Shown here: positions 17,359-27,176 of the stretch, one piece after another
Layout of the letters: every line of letters starts with the position of its first letter
Position numbering within the stretch: the stretch's first letter is position 1
Program-made: the position numbers and the translations under genes
Notes under the pieces: model-generated
Databases searched by the model: none
What the model saw: the letters and a program-made list of their open reading frames with translations, nothing else
Told to the model about the DNA's origin: nothing
Origin: Streptomyces fildesensis
GTDB taxonomy: Bacteria; Actinomycetota; Actinomycetes; Streptomycetales; Streptomycetaceae
Assembly: GCF_016107395.1 (NCBI RefSeq)
Contig: NZ_JAAIKO010000020.1
Span: 1 to 64,000 of the forward strand
Direction of reading: 5' to 3'
Length of the DNA: 64,000 nucleotides

Positions 17359-17442
17359 ATGCTGCACGCCCTGACACACCCACGCCCCAACCCACCACCG
17401 TTCGCCCGCGCTGTTCGCCCCGGCACGGGACAGCGGCGATGA
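17359..17442 (+). CDS. 27-residue leader peptide of the transfer operon
   Basis: MLHALTHPRPNPPP and 13 further residues, with AAGGAG 8 bases before the ATG. Its TGA overlaps the ATG of the wall hydrolase gene as ATGA, so ribosomes finishing here could re-initiate directly. Pro/His/Arg-rich composition. It could set operon expression together with the hairpin just upstream. Confidence 0.45.
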   Translation: MLHALTHPRPNPPPFARAVRPGTGQRR

Positions 17443-18578
17443 GCAAGACCGCTGGAGCCGCAGTCGGGCTGCTCGCCGCAGTACCGATGCTCTTCGCTGT
17501 TCCGATCCTGGCCATCGCAGCCGGAAGCGCCTCCGCCTCATGCCACAGCGACGGTGCACAGGATGTGGATGCCGCGGCCGTGGCCGAGCAGGTGACGGCG
17601 ATCCTGAACGGCGGCGGCAAGGGCACCGTCGCTGTTGCCGGCTTGGACGAACCGGCGGAGCAGATTCCATATGTCAAGACCATCCAGGCCACCGGTGTCG
17701 CGATGCACCTCCCGGTACGAGGGCAGATCGTGGCCCTGGCGACAGCTTTGCAGGAGAGCGGCCTGCACAACCTGACCTACGGCGACCGCGACAGCCTGGG
17801 GCTGTTCCAACAGCGCCCGTCGCAGGAGTGGGGAACCGCGGCGCAGATTCTCGACCCGGTACACGCCAGCACCAGCTTCTACACGGCCCTGAAGGAGGTG
17901 TCTGGGTGGGAGTCGATGACGGTCACCCAAGCCGCCCAGGCGGTGCAGCGCTCCGGCTTCCCCAACGCGTACGCCAAGTGGGAGCCACTGGCCACGGCGC
18001 TGCAGACGGCGATTGCTCCGCTGCTCAGCCCCAGCGGCGACTCGCCCTCGCCCAGTCCCACAGGTTCTGGTGCTCCGCCTGCTGCCGGTAGTACCGGAAC
18101 CGGTTGTGGCACGGGGAGTGACTGGCACGACTTCGGAACCATCCCTGCCGGGTCAGTGCCCGCCGAATACGTCATCCCGGCAGACGCGCCACCGAAGGTG
18201 CAAACGGCGATCCGCTGGGCCATGGGCCAACTCGGCACTCCATACCAATGGGGCGGCACCTGCACGGACTCCCACGGGCCGGACCCGATGGGCCGCTGTG
18301 ACTGCTCCTCGCTGATGCAAGGGGCCTACAAAGCGGCCGGGATCACCCTGACCCGGACAACCTATACGCAGGTCACCGAGGGTCACGCGGTGTCGGTCGA
18401 TGCGCTGCGGCCCGGCGATCTGCTGTTCACCGAGGGCACCGCCCAAGTCCCCGAGCACGTAGGCATGTTCATCGGCTCGGGCCTGATCATCCAGGCCCCG
18501 CACACCGGCGACGTGGTCAAGATCTCGACCCTCGCCTCCTGGAAGCCGCAGATCCTCGCGGCCCGCCGACTCCTCTGA
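17439..18578 (+). CDS. NlpC/P60 peptidoglycan hydrolase of the conjugation apparatus
   Basis: 379 residues, secreted or membrane-anchored through an N-terminal hydrophobic segment (about residues 7-33). Residues 90-175 resemble a lytic-transglycosylase fold with ALQESGL and LGLFQQRPSQEWG. A Ser/Pro/Gly linker follows, then an NlpC/P60 domain with catalytic CDCSSL, EHVGMF and APHTGD. As with VirB1-type enzymes, it should open the cell wall for DNA transfer. First main gene of the operon and coupled to the leader peptide. Confidence 0.8.
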   Translation: MSKTAGAAVGLLAAVPMLFAVPILAIAAGSASASCHSDGAQDVDAAAVAEQVTAILNGGGKGTVAVAGLDEPAEQIPYVKTIQATGVAMHLPVRGQIVALATALQESGLHNLTYGDRDSLGLFQQRPSQEWGTAAQILDPVHASTSFYTALKEVSGWESMTVTQAAQAVQRSGFPNAYAKWEPLATALQTAIAPLLSPSGDSPSPSPTGSGAPPAAGSTGTGCGTGSDWHDFGTIPAGSVPAEYVIPADAPPKVQTAIRWAMGQLGTPYQWGGTCTDSHGPDPMGRCDCSSLMQGAYKAAGITLTRTTYTQVTEGHAVSVDALRPGDLLFTEGTAQVPEHVGMFIGSGLIIQAPHTGDVVKISTLASWKPQILAARRLL

Positions 18579-18664
18579 CGGCGCTTCCCTCCCTCCCCCT
18601 TCACCGCACTGCCGCACCGCCCCTCCCGGGCTTTGGCGCGCCCTCATTCGAACTGGAATTCCCT

Positions 18665-18973
18665 ATGTATCTCGCTGACAAGGCCCTACAGCTCGCCTAT
18701 GACCCCGGAATCAAGCCCAACGAGGGCGGACTGCCAGGACTGTCGGTTCTCAAGCAGGTGATCGGCTCGATCAACCTGTTCGGGCTGGTCGCCGTGGTCG
18801 GTGCCCTCGCGGTCAGTGGGTGCGTGTGGGCTTGGGGCCACCACTCCGGCGGTCACCAAGCTGAAGCCAACGGGAAGAAGGGCGTGCTCGTCGCTTCGGC
18901 CGCAGCCCTCCTGCTGGGCGCGGCGAACGGCGTGGTCGTGTTCTTCTCGAACCTGGGAACGCAGGTCCACTGA
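18665..18973 (+). CDS. small two-helix membrane protein, DUF6112 type (VirB2-like)
   Basis: 102 residues with two hydrophobic helices (about 36-56 and 74-95) separated by a basic/His loop (HHSGGHQAEANGKKG). This size and layout fit the DUF6112 proteins of Streptomyces transfer clusters, likely counterparts of VirB2 pilin-type subunits. Its TGA overlaps the next ATG (TGATG). Confidence 0.7.
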   Translation: MYLADKALQLAYDPGIKPNEGGLPGLSVLKQVIGSINLFGLVAVVGALAVSGCVWAWGHHSGGHQAEANGKKGVLVASAAALLLGAANGVVVFFSNLGTQVH

Positions 18974-19677
18974 TGAAGAAACGCTTCCTCTCCTCCGTTT
19001 CCTCCAGCGATGAGGCCGGCGGCGCATCACGCGTGCGCCGCCGGGCGCTGCTCGGCACCGCCCTCTTGGCCGTCCTCGTCGTCCTCGCCGGACTGGGTGC
19101 CTACCTCACCCGCGACGGCCGGAACGAATCCAAGGTCCCTGCACAGCAGTCGAGTTCTCCGTCTGTCTCCCCGTCGGGCACTGGGTCATCGGCGCCCACG
19201 GCCGGGAGCCGGGCTGTGCTGCCTGTGCCGCCGTCCACACACGATCCGATCGTCTTCGGGAAAGCGGCAGCCGTTGCGCTGTGGTCCTACGACACCCGCT
19301 CCTCGTCCCAGCCGGAGCTCCTGGCTGCCCTGCACAACTGGTTGACCGGCGAGGCCAAGTACGCCGATGCGGCTTCGGTCGATCGACTGGTTGTCTCTCC
19401 AGTGCTGTGGGGGCGGATGGCCGACAACGGCCAGCACGCCACCGCCACCGTGAACGAGGGTCACTTCCCCGAAGCGTTCACCCGGACCCTGCAGGCGGAT
19501 CCCGGCGCGATCACCACCGCGTACGTCTACGCCGTGACGGTCTCCGGCAAGCAGGCCATCGCCTGGACCGGATCACCCACCGGTGGTGCTGAAAATCGCG
19601 TGATCACCCTCGCGGTCCAGTGCCGCCCCTCGCAGCCCTGCGCCCTGGCCGGTGTCCTGCCGGCCGTCGCGCCCTGA
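18973..19677 (+). CDS. TcpC/VirB8-like transfer protein
   Basis: 234 residues: a short cytoplasmic Arg-rich start, one membrane helix (about 28-47), a Ser/Pro linker, then an extracytoplasmic domain (FGKAAAVALWSYDTRS, ending in QCRPSQPCALAGVLP). This bitopic layout and position fit TcpC/VirB8-like scaffold proteins of Gram-positive conjugation systems. Assignment is by layout and context, not by a signature motif. Translationally coupled to the upstream gene. Confidence 0.6.
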   Translation: MKKRFLSSVSSSDEAGGASRVRRRALLGTALLAVLVVLAGLGAYLTRDGRNESKVPAQQSSSPSVSPSGTGSSAPTAGSRAVLPVPPSTHDPIVFGKAAAVALWSYDTRSSSQPELLAALHNWLTGEAKYADAASVDRLVVSPVLWGRMADNGQHATATVNEGHFPEAFTRTLQADPGAITTAYVYAVTVSGKQAIAWTGSPTGGAENRVITLAVQCRPSQPCALAGVLPAVAP

Positions 19678-19707
19678 CCCCGCCCCGAACAGAAAGGAGG
19701 TACTGCC

Positions 19708-21021
19708 ATGGGAGTCTGTGACCTCCCCCTGATGGGCAGCGTCTGCGACGCCGTCGATTTCGTCAGCAACCCCGCGGGAACCGTCACCGACGGCATCGGC
19801 GCGTGGATCGCGAAATCCGCAGGAGAACTGGCGGCCAGCGCCGCCGACCTCGCGGCCAAGGCCGTCAACGAAACCACCGCCATCAACCTCAACGCCCCGT
19901 GGTTCCGCGAGAACTACGAGCTGCTGCTACCCATCGGTCTCGCCCTGACCGTGGGCACGTTCTGCCTGCAGCTGATGTCCGCCGCCTGGCGACGCGACGA
20001 ACGCGCCCTCGCCCAAGCCGTCATCGGCACGATGACCGGCGTCCTGTTCTCCTTCTGCGCCATCGCCTTCACCTCGGTGGCCATCACCGTGGTCGACGCA
20101 CTGTCCGACGGGTTGTTCCAAGCAGCCAACACCTCCACCGACGACGCGATCCGCCGCGTCATCAAGGTCAACGAACTGGGGGCGATGTACGGCCTGGGCT
20201 GGACGGTCCCAGCCGTGGTCGCCGTGGGCTGCGCGATCGGCGCGTTCATGTACTGGGGCGTCATGGTCGCCCGCAAGGTCGGCGTCCTGGTCCTGGTCGC
20301 CCTCGCGGTCTTCGCCGGATCCGGCGGCGGCTGGGAGGTCGCCAAACGCTGGCGGCGGGGCTGGATCGAAGCCACCGCCACCCTGGTCGTCTCGAAGCTC
20401 CTGATGACGGTGGTCTTCCTGATCGGCGTCTCCGCGATGGGCAAGTCGGACCCGCAGGACGGCATGGCCGCCCTGTCCGACGCGATGGCCGGCATCGTCG
20501 TCATGATCCTGGTGCTGCTCTGCCCGTACACCACCTACAAGTTCGTGCACTGGGCCACCGACGGCAGCGGCCACGACGACCTGCATCGCACCGGCGTCGC
20601 CGGGATAGCTGTCGCCGCCGGAGCAGCCAAGACCGCGGGCAGCCTCGCCATGCAGGCCAGCACCGGCACCCCCGCCCCCCAGGGACCCAGCCAGGTCCCC
20701 GGCACCGGCGCCGATGGCGTCGCCTCCGGCATCGACCCCTCCGGCAACACCAGCGAAGAGGGCATCGACCCCGGACCGCCGCAGCCCCAGACCAACTTCC
20801 GCTTCGGCGAAGACCCGGGCGCACCGGGTGACAAGGGCCAGCCCCTCATCCAGCGCCCCGGCCTCCCGCCGCTGATCAACCGACCTGCCGAAAGCCCTGA
20901 TGGCGGACCTACCGCCCAGCCCGCTATGGCACCGCCCACGCCCGAAACCGGTCCGCCAGCGACCGGCTCCCCGTCCCCCACGAGCTGGGTCTTCCCCACC
21001 CAGCCACCGTCCGGGTCCTAA
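19708..21021 (+). CDS. TrbL/VirB6-like polytopic membrane protein
   Basis: 437 residues with a textbook ribosome site (AAAGGAGGT). After an N-terminal helical part come five or six membrane helices between residues 70 and 290, containing NAPWFRENYELLLPIG and WATDGSGHDD. A long Pro/Gly-rich cytoplasmic or surface tail occupies residues 310-437. TrbL/VirB6 proteins form the inner-membrane channel of type IV systems. Followed by a strong hairpin at 21032-21070. Confidence 0.75.
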   Translation: MGVCDLPLMGSVCDAVDFVSNPAGTVTDGIGAWIAKSAGELAASAADLAAKAVNETTAINLNAPWFRENYELLLPIGLALTVGTFCLQLMSAAWRRDERALAQAVIGTMTGVLFSFCAIAFTSVAITVVDALSDGLFQAANTSTDDAIRRVIKVNELGAMYGLGWTVPAVVAVGCAIGAFMYWGVMVARKVGVLVLVALAVFAGSGGGWEVAKRWRRGWIEATATLVVSKLLMTVVFLIGVSAMGKSDPQDGMAALSDAMAGIVVMILVLLCPYTTYKFVHWATDGSGHDDLHRTGVAGIAVAAGAAKTAGSLAMQASTGTPAPQGPSQVPGTGADGVASGIDPSGNTSEEGIDPGPPQPQTNFRFGEDPGAPGDKGQPLIQRPGLPPLINRPAESPDGGPTAQPAMAPPTPETGPPATGSPSPTSWVFPTQPPSGS

Positions 21022-21031
21022 CCACCACCCC

Positions 21032-21070
21032 GGGGGCGGGCTGCAGCGCACCAACGTGCAGCCCGCCCCC
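21032..21070 (+). terminator. perfect 14-base hairpin between transfer genes
   Basis: Arms gggggcgggctgca and tgcagcccgccccc with an 11-base loop, 10 bases past the TrbL-like stop. No T-tract. Being inside the operon it may cause partial termination or protect the upstream mRNA. Confidence 0.6.
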
Positions 21071-21158
21071 ACTCCCCCACAACGGAGTCCCTCGATGACC
21101 TCCAGAAGAGCGCCGCGCCCGTGCCCTTCCCCGCCCGTTCCCACTGTTTGGAACCGCC

Positions 21159-22628
21159 ATGCCCGACAACCTCCAGGCCGTAGCCGCGGCCACCGTGAAG
21201 TTCCCCCACCGCTCCCGCCGCGGCGTCCTGCTCGGCCTGACCGTCCCGCAGCTGCTCGTCGTGGGCCTCACCGGTCTGCTGCTGCTCGCCGTCATCCTCA
21301 CCAGTGGTGTGGTCGGCGCGCTTGAACTCATCCCCCTGTGGGCCGCCATCGCCCTGGGCGTCTTCCTCCTCCACCGCGGCAGGTCCTTGGCCGACTGGGC
21401 ACCGATCGTCACCCGCTACCTGCTGCGTCGGTTGCGCGGTCAGCTGATCTGGCTGACCCGTCCCGCGCACCGCCCGGTGCGCGAGGGTCTGCTGCACCTG
21501 CCCGGCACCGCCGCCAGCCTGCGCGTGGTCACCGCCCCCGACCGCCGATACGGCGCGGTCCACAACCCGCACACCGGAACACTGACCGCCGTCGTCAAGG
21601 TCTCCTCCCGCGCCTACGCCCTACTCGACCCCGTCACCCAGAACCGCAACGTCTCCGGGTGGGGTCGCGCGCTGGCCGCGCTGGCACGCACCGGGCAGGT
21701 CGCCCGGATCCAGGTCATCGAGCGCACCGTGCCGGACTCCGGCGACGCGCTGCGCCGGTACTGGGCCGAGCACGGCAACCCCCACGCCCCGATGGCAGGG
21801 AAGATCTACAGCGAGCTGATCGCCTCCGCCGGACCGGCCGCCGCCCCGCACGAGGCGTACGTCGCGATTTCCCTGGATGCCAAGGCCGCACGCCGGTTGA
21901 TCAACCAGGCCGGTGGCGGCCTGACCGGAGGGTTCAGCGTCCTGTCCCAGCTGACCTCGACGTTCGACCAGGCTGCCCGCACCGCGGGACTCAACCCCAC
22001 CGGCTGGCTGTCGGCAACCGAGATCGCGGCCGTCGTCCGGACCGCCTACGACCCCGCCTCCGGTGCGGCCCTCGACCGCTGGTCCGCCTCTGGCCGCCCC
22101 GCCGCCGACCCTGCGGCTGCCGGCCCCGTGGTCGTCGTTGAGAAGGCCGACCACATCGCGACCGACACCGCGTTCCACACCACGTACTGGGTGGAGAACT
22201 GGCCCCGCATCGAGACCAGCGCGGGCTTCCTGCACCAGTTGCTGTTCACCGCCGGGGTGCGGCGGACGATGTCGCTGTCCTACGCGCCGAAGGGCCTGGA
22301 TGCCGCGCTGCGCGATGTCCAGCGCAAGAAGTCGTCCGTGATCGCGGACGCCGCCGAACGGGCCCGGCGCGGCCAGGTCGACTCCGAGGCCGACTCGATC
22401 GAGTACCAGGACATCAAGACCCGCGAACGCCAGCTCATCGCCGGCCACGCCGATGTCGCCCTGACCGGCCTGATGACCGTCTCCGCCGACTCCGAAGAGC
22501 AACTGCGCTCCGCCTGCGCCGTGGTGGAGACCGCGGCGGTCGGAGCCCAGCTCGACCTGCGCCCGCTCACCTGGCAGCAGGCCGAAGCCTTCACCGCCGC
22601 CGCCATGCCCCTCACCCTCGCCGCCTAA
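21159..22628 (+). CDS. SCO6880-family transfer protein
   Basis: 489 residues. Two membrane helices near the N-terminus (about 23-65) follow FPHRSRRGVLLGLTVPQL. The soluble remainder contains TAPDRRYGAVHNPHTGTLTA and SYAPKGLDAALRDVQRKKS. This is the SCO6880 family found beside VirB4 in Streptomyces transfer clusters; it appears to combine PrgI/VirB3-like and VirB4-N-terminal features and contacts the ATPase. Complete and in good frame. Confidence 0.8.
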   Translation: MPDNLQAVAAATVKFPHRSRRGVLLGLTVPQLLVVGLTGLLLLAVILTSGVVGALELIPLWAAIALGVFLLHRGRSLADWAPIVTRYLLRRLRGQLIWLTRPAHRPVREGLLHLPGTAASLRVVTAPDRRYGAVHNPHTGTLTAVVKVSSRAYALLDPVTQNRNVSGWGRALAALARTGQVARIQVIERTVPDSGDALRRYWAEHGNPHAPMAGKIYSELIASAGPAAAPHEAYVAISLDAKAARRLINQAGGGLTGGFSVLSQLTSTFDQAARTAGLNPTGWLSATEIAAVVRTAYDPASGAALDRWSASGRPAADPAAAGPVVVVEKADHIATDTAFHTTYWVENWPRIETSAGFLHQLLFTAGVRRTMSLSYAPKGLDAALRDVQRKKSSVIADAAERARRGQVDSEADSIEYQDIKTRERQLIAGHADVALTGLMTVSADSEEQLRSACAVVETAAVGAQLDLRPLTWQQAEAFTAAAMPLTLAA

Positions 22629-22661
22629 CCGGCCACTACCCCGCTTCGAAAGGGCACCTCC

Positions 22662-23114
22662 ATGTCCCGCACCGCCACCCCGACCGCGCAGGACTTCGTG
22701 CCCTTCGCCACCGCCGCACTCGACTTCCACCGCACACTCAACGTCCCCGGCGGTCCGCTGGTCACCACCCGCGCCGAGCTTGACACCCTGCACGCCCACC
22801 TCATCTCCCTGCACGGCCTGTTCGACGCCCATACCGCCCGCACCGGGCAACTCGTCCCGATCGAAGGCAACCAGCTGCGCGTGGCCCGGACCCGGATCTG
22901 GCAGGCCGCCGAACACGTCCACACCGCCTACCACGCGGCTCCCCGAACCGAATCGGGCGAGATCCCCGACCGCGAAGCGTGCCGGGCCCGGGTGCCAGAG
23001 GGCGCTCCGGAGCTGACCATCTGCCAGCGCCACCAGCGCACCGCGCACCTGGTCCGCCGCCAGACCACCCCAGCGGACCTCCAGGCGCCGTTCACCGGCC
23101 TCGTCCGCTACTGA
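22662..23114 (+). CDS. DUF6238-type transfer-cluster protein
   Basis: 150 residues, soluble, with GAAAGG ahead of the ATG. It contains ALDFHRTLNVPGGPLVTTRA and HLISLHGLFDAHT, then CQRHQRTAHLVRR. It matches my memory of DUF6238 proteins found between SCO6880 and VirB4. Function unknown. Confidence 0.6.
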   Translation: MSRTATPTAQDFVPFATAALDFHRTLNVPGGPLVTTRAELDTLHAHLISLHGLFDAHTARTGQLVPIEGNQLRVARTRIWQAAEHVHTAYHAAPRTESGEIPDREACRARVPEGAPELTICQRHQRTAHLVRRQTTPADLQAPFTGLVRY

Positions 23115-23141
23115 CCTCGACACCGCACCGGAGAAACGTTC

Positions 23142-24644
23142 ATGCCCCGGACTCGCGCCAGCGCCTCCCACCTGTTCGTCCCCCGCAAGTCCTCGCGCGC
23201 CGAGCAGCGAGCCGCCCGTGCCGGTTTCGCCACCGCCCGCCGCCAGGCCCGCCTCGCCGAAACCCCGACCACGAGCCGCGACCAGGAGACCTTCGATCCG
23301 GACCTACGGCCCACCTACCCCCTGTCCGGGCGCCCCGGCCCCTCCTCGGCGCGCGGTGGCAAGCTCGCTCTGCCCGCTCACCGGATGACCACCGCCACCG
23401 TCTCCGGCGCCTATCCGTTTCTCGCCGAGGGCGGCCTGGGCTCGGACGGCATCTACATCGGCCGCGACGTCCACGCCGAGGCCGCATTCTGCTACGACCC
23501 GTTCTCCCTCTACAGCAGCGGGCGCATCGAAGGGTTCACCAACCCCAACGCGGTGCTCGCCGGGATCATTGGCATGGGCAAGTCCGCGCTGGCCAAGTCC
23601 ATCGCAATGCGGGCGATCGCCCACGGCTACCGGGTCTACGTGCCCTGCGACCCCAAGGGCGAATGGACAACCGTCGCGCACGCGCTCGGCGGCTACACCA
23701 TCGCCCTGGGCCCGGGGCTGCCCGGCCGCCTTAACCCGTTGGACGCCCCGGCCCGCCCCGCCTCGGTACGGGAAGAGGACTGGTCGACCGAGATCCGCAA
23801 GCGGCGCCTTCTGCTCCTAGCCGGCCTCGCGCGCACCGTCCTCAAGCGGGACCTGCTGCCCATGGAACACACCGCCCTGGACCTGGCCCTGGACGTGGTC
23901 GTCACCGACGCGGCAGCACGCGGCACCGTGCCGCTGCTCGGCGACATCGCCCACATCCTCGGTTCCCCCGAACGCCTCGACCAAGCCCTCGGCGACCAGA
24001 CCGGACGCATCGGACCCGCAGCCCAAGACCTCGCGCACGCCGTACGCCGCCTCGTCCACGGCGACCTGTCCGGCATGTTCGACGCCCCCAGCACCGTGGC
24101 CTTCGACCCGACCACACCGATGCTGTCCATCGACCTGTCCCGCCTCGGCGGCTCCGGCGACGACACCGCACTGGTCCTGGCCATGACCTGCGCGAGCGCC
24201 TGGATGGAATCCGCCCTCTCCGACCCCGACGGAGGCAGGCGCTGGGTGATCTATGACGAGGCATGGCGCGTGATGCGTCACGTCGGTCTTCTGGAGCGCA
24301 TGCAGTCCCAGTGGAAGCTCTCCCGCGGCCTCGGCATCGCCAACCTGATGGTGATCCACCGCCTGTCCGACCTGCTCTCCGCAGGCAGTGCCGGCTCACG
24401 CGGCCGAGTCCTGGCCGAGGGGCTCCTGGCCGACTGCTCCACCCGGATCATCTACCGCCAAGAACCCGACCAGCTCGCCGCCGCAGCCTCCCTACTTGGC
24501 CTGACCGGCGTCGAAACCCAGGCCGTCTCCGCCCTCACCAAAGGCCGTGGGCTGTGGAAAGTCGCAGGTCGGAGCTTCATCACGCAACACATCCTCCACC
24601 CAGCCGAGCGCCAACTGTTCGACACTGACGCCCGGATGCGGTGA
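23142..24644 (+). CDS. VirB4-like ATPase of the transfer system
   Basis: 500 residues. Walker A GIIGMGKS at 141-148 and Walker B RWVIYDEAW near 367-375. Further VirB4 features are YVPCDPKGEW, GRLNPLD and ANLMVIHRLSDLL. The N-terminal domain of classical VirB4 is short here and is probably supplied by the SCO6880 protein. It powers substrate transfer at the inner membrane. This is the only complete transfer ATPase in the window; no TraB/VirD4-type coupling protein is seen. Confidence 0.85.
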   Translation: MPRTRASASHLFVPRKSSRAEQRAARAGFATARRQARLAETPTTSRDQETFDPDLRPTYPLSGRPGPSSARGGKLALPAHRMTTATVSGAYPFLAEGGLGSDGIYIGRDVHAEAAFCYDPFSLYSSGRIEGFTNPNAVLAGIIGMGKSALAKSIAMRAIAHGYRVYVPCDPKGEWTTVAHALGGYTIALGPGLPGRLNPLDAPARPASVREEDWSTEIRKRRLLLLAGLARTVLKRDLLPMEHTALDLALDVVVTDAAARGTVPLLGDIAHILGSPERLDQALGDQTGRIGPAAQDLAHAVRRLVHGDLSGMFDAPSTVAFDPTTPMLSIDLSRLGGSGDDTALVLAMTCASAWMESALSDPDGGRRWVIYDEAWRVMRHVGLLERMQSQWKLSRGLGIANLMVIHRLSDLLSAGSAGSRGRVLAEGLLADCSTRIIYRQEPDQLAAAASLLGLTGVETQAVSALTKGRGLWKVAGRSFITQHILHPAERQLFDTDARMR

Positions 24645-24860
24645 AAACCCCGTGAGTTCACTCCAACTGCCCGCTTCCCTGTCCCGGTGCCGCCCCGGAG
24701 AAGTGCGGTTGTTCAAAGCGCTACTGACCCCTGCATCCAGCGGGACCGGCACCACCGCGAACCCAAGAGCGCCCGCACCTCCCGCATCGCCTAGCGAGCC
24801 AACCCCACGACCAGCCCTGCCCGAGCATCGGCGGCAATTCTGAAACAGGAGTGCACCCAC

Positions 24861-25256
24861 ATGCCCCACTCGCCCGCCCATCCCGACCTTGTTCGCTTCG
24901 CAGCCCAGATCGCCGCACGCCTGCCTGGCACCTGGGCCGCCACTGCCCACCGCCCAGATCCCCGCCCCGACTGGGAGGATCCGTTCCACGAGGTATGGGA
25001 TGACCAAACGCTGGAATGGGCCATCTCCGAGTATCGGCCCCATCGGGCCGCCGTCATGACCGCTGGCAACGATCGTCTGCTCGTCACTACCCATCCGCAG
25101 CGGGGTGCGGAGTTCATCGTCGGAGCGCTGGCTCCTGCAGGGCTGGGCAAGGACTCGGTCGGTGACGCGAACGCGCCGAGGGCCATCGTGGTCGGCGCCG
25201 ACCCCGTCCGGGCCGCAACCGACATCGCTCGCCGCTTCCTCCCCCGGTACGAATAG
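24861..25256 (+). CDS. hypothetical protein of the transfer operon
   Basis: 131 residues from ATG 24861, with an ACAGGAG ribosome site. Soluble, with DWEDPFHEVWDDQTLEWAI and DRLLVTTHPQRGAEFIVGAL. No family recognised. Same strand as VirB4, separated by 216 bases that contain only low-quality open frames. Confidence 0.6.
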   Translation: MPHSPAHPDLVRFAAQIAARLPGTWAATAHRPDPRPDWEDPFHEVWDDQTLEWAISEYRPHRAAVMTAGNDRLLVTTHPQRGAEFIVGALAPAGLGKDSVGDANAPRAIVVGADPVRAATDIARRFLPRYE

Positions 25257-25268
25257 GCGGTGTGGCCG

Positions 25269-25893
25269 GTGCGGATCCGGGCGTTGACCGCCGCAGCCGA
25301 AGGCATCCAGCAGGCAACGGCCCGCTGGGATGCGGTCTCGGATTCCTTCTGCGACCAGGACGGCTGGCCAGTCGACGAAATCGGCTAAGCCGAGGGCAAG
25401 GTGGCACGCGACGCAGCTGCTTGGGAGCACGTCGAGATGTTCCTCGCGCACGGACCCGCCGTACTCGCCAGCGTCCAGGCTGCGGCAACCGCGGCCGACT
25501 ACTTCGACGGGCCGATCAGCGCCGACCTGCGGCGCCTGCGCGAGATCGGAACCCATCTCGAAGGGGCGGCTCAGCTCCAACGCGACTGGCAGGAGACCAC
25601 GGCGCAGCTCACAGCCTCGCTGCCCTGGGTGCAGGAGATCTACCAGAACCGGGAACGGGAGTTTCCGCAACGCCGAGGGCTGGCACCACGCCGACGAACT
25701 GGGGGGAAGCAGGCTGGCCTTGGTGCGTGCCGCCCAGCACCTGACCGGACGGACTGACAGCAAACCCTCCGAATCCGAACAGCGTTTGCAGGCGGCCCTC
25801 GCCCGCTCCGCGCCCACGCTCCACAACGCCCCACCCAGTGCATCGGCCTCACCGGGCAGGCCGAGTTCGGATGCCATACGCCGCCCGCGCTGA
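25269..25893 (+). pseudogene. hypothetical operon gene broken by a stop and a frameshift
   Basis: From GTG 25269 (RIRALTAAAEGIQQATARW) coding runs 39 codons to an in-frame TAA at 25386. It continues in the same frame (KVARDAAAWEHVEMFLAHG) to about 25660, then shifts frame into RNAEGWHHADELGGSRLALV and ends at 25893. The pieces join into one sensible helical protein of about 205 residues. GTG 25401 could still give a shortened product. Confidence 0.55.
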
Positions 25894-26031
25894 CGTTCCG
25901 AATATCACCCATGTCCGGCCGGGCCAAACCGCGCCACAGCCACATCCTGGACCCACCATCCGCCCACACCACCACTCGGCTGCGGCTGTTCGCCACACAC
26001 TGCCGGACAGTTCAGCCACATAGGAGTCGCC

Positions 26032-27158
26032 ATGTATCCCGACCGGATCACGGTCACCTTTCAGCGTGAGGGCCCCCACGTCACCGCCCGCACCACCGGC
26101 CCCTCCCCCCGGCCGGATGGCCCGGGGTACCCCTACACCCACCTGATCGATCCCTTGCGTGAACGTGGTCTGACCTGCTCCGTTGAATACGGCCTGAGCG
26201 ACCGCATCGTGCGCGCGGACCTTCCCGACGGCAGCGTCCTGATCATTTCCCCGCCCCAGGAGCCGGCCACCAACCACCCTCCTGGGTACCCCGGGGGCTG
26301 GACGGCGACCCGCGGACACCCGGACGACGCGTTCCCCCACGACGTGCTCTACGACTCCGAGCCGGGCGGTTCCGACGCCCGGTACGGCGGCAGCATCGCG
26401 CCCCTGCTCGCGCGCATCGACATCCGCCTGGACCAGCTCGGCCTGCCGCCCCGGCCCGAACCGGGGCCGGGTCGGGTCGGGAAAGGGCGGCCGACGCGGC
26501 ACTCCACCGTGCGGGCTTCGTACCCGTGTTGTTCCGCGAGTTCTATCACCGGCTTCCCACTGGTATGACCGACCCGCACGAGCAGCGCCAGGCGGTCACC
26601 CGCGCCGTAGGCATCGTGCGGGGCGAGGGTTTCGACGTCTCCTGCGATCCCCGCCTGCTCGATCGCAGCCTGCCGGTGCGCACCCACGACGAGTTGAGTG
26701 CCGGTAGCCGGATCGGCTCCCTCTCTCAGACCATCACCACTGCCGGTCATACCCGCGAGGTCGTCGCTGCCCTGAGCGAGCTGACGGCCCCGGACGACGG
26801 AGTCCTGCACGCCGTCGCGGATGTCCTCAACGCGACGGCCGACTGGTGGCAGGGCTTGGGCGAACCGGCCGATCCTCACTACGCGAACCGGCTGCGCTAC
26901 CTCACCAAGCAGCTGGACACCTACGCCCTGGAGATCCGTTCCCTGCGCGGTGACCTGGCCGACCGACACACCGGCCACCCCCAGCGGTCACAAAGCGCAG
27001 CCGTTCGCCACGCTCCCACCGCGCCCGGGGAAGCGATTCGCCGGGCGCAGGCCGCCGCCGCTTCCTCCCCCAGCCGTGCCGGCACTCGCCTGCCGGCCAC
27101 CCCGTCGGCCGTAACACTGCCGGGCAGTACGACGCCTGTGGCCCATCGCCGCCGCTGA
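26032..27158 (+). pseudogene. hypothetical operon gene split by a 5-base tandem duplication
   Basis: From ATG 26032 (MYPDRITVTFQREGPHV) the protein is sensible up to PPRPEPGPG near 26470, where the DNA reads gggtcgggtcggg. Removing one 5-base unit joins it in frame to ERAADAALHRAGFVPVLF, FYHRLPTGMTDPHEQRQAV and onward to 27158. The downstream part alone has only a TTG at 26526 and no ribosome site. Original length about 373 residues. Function unknown; the N-terminal half resembles small DUF domains common in these operons. Confidence 0.55.
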
Positions 27159-27176
27159 CCATCAGGAGAGTCCCCG

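Noticed and set aside
19927-21144. 405-codon minus-strand frame opposite the TrbL-like gene
   Set aside because: Gly/Asp/Gln-rich shadow of a membrane-protein gene; no ribosome site or domain.
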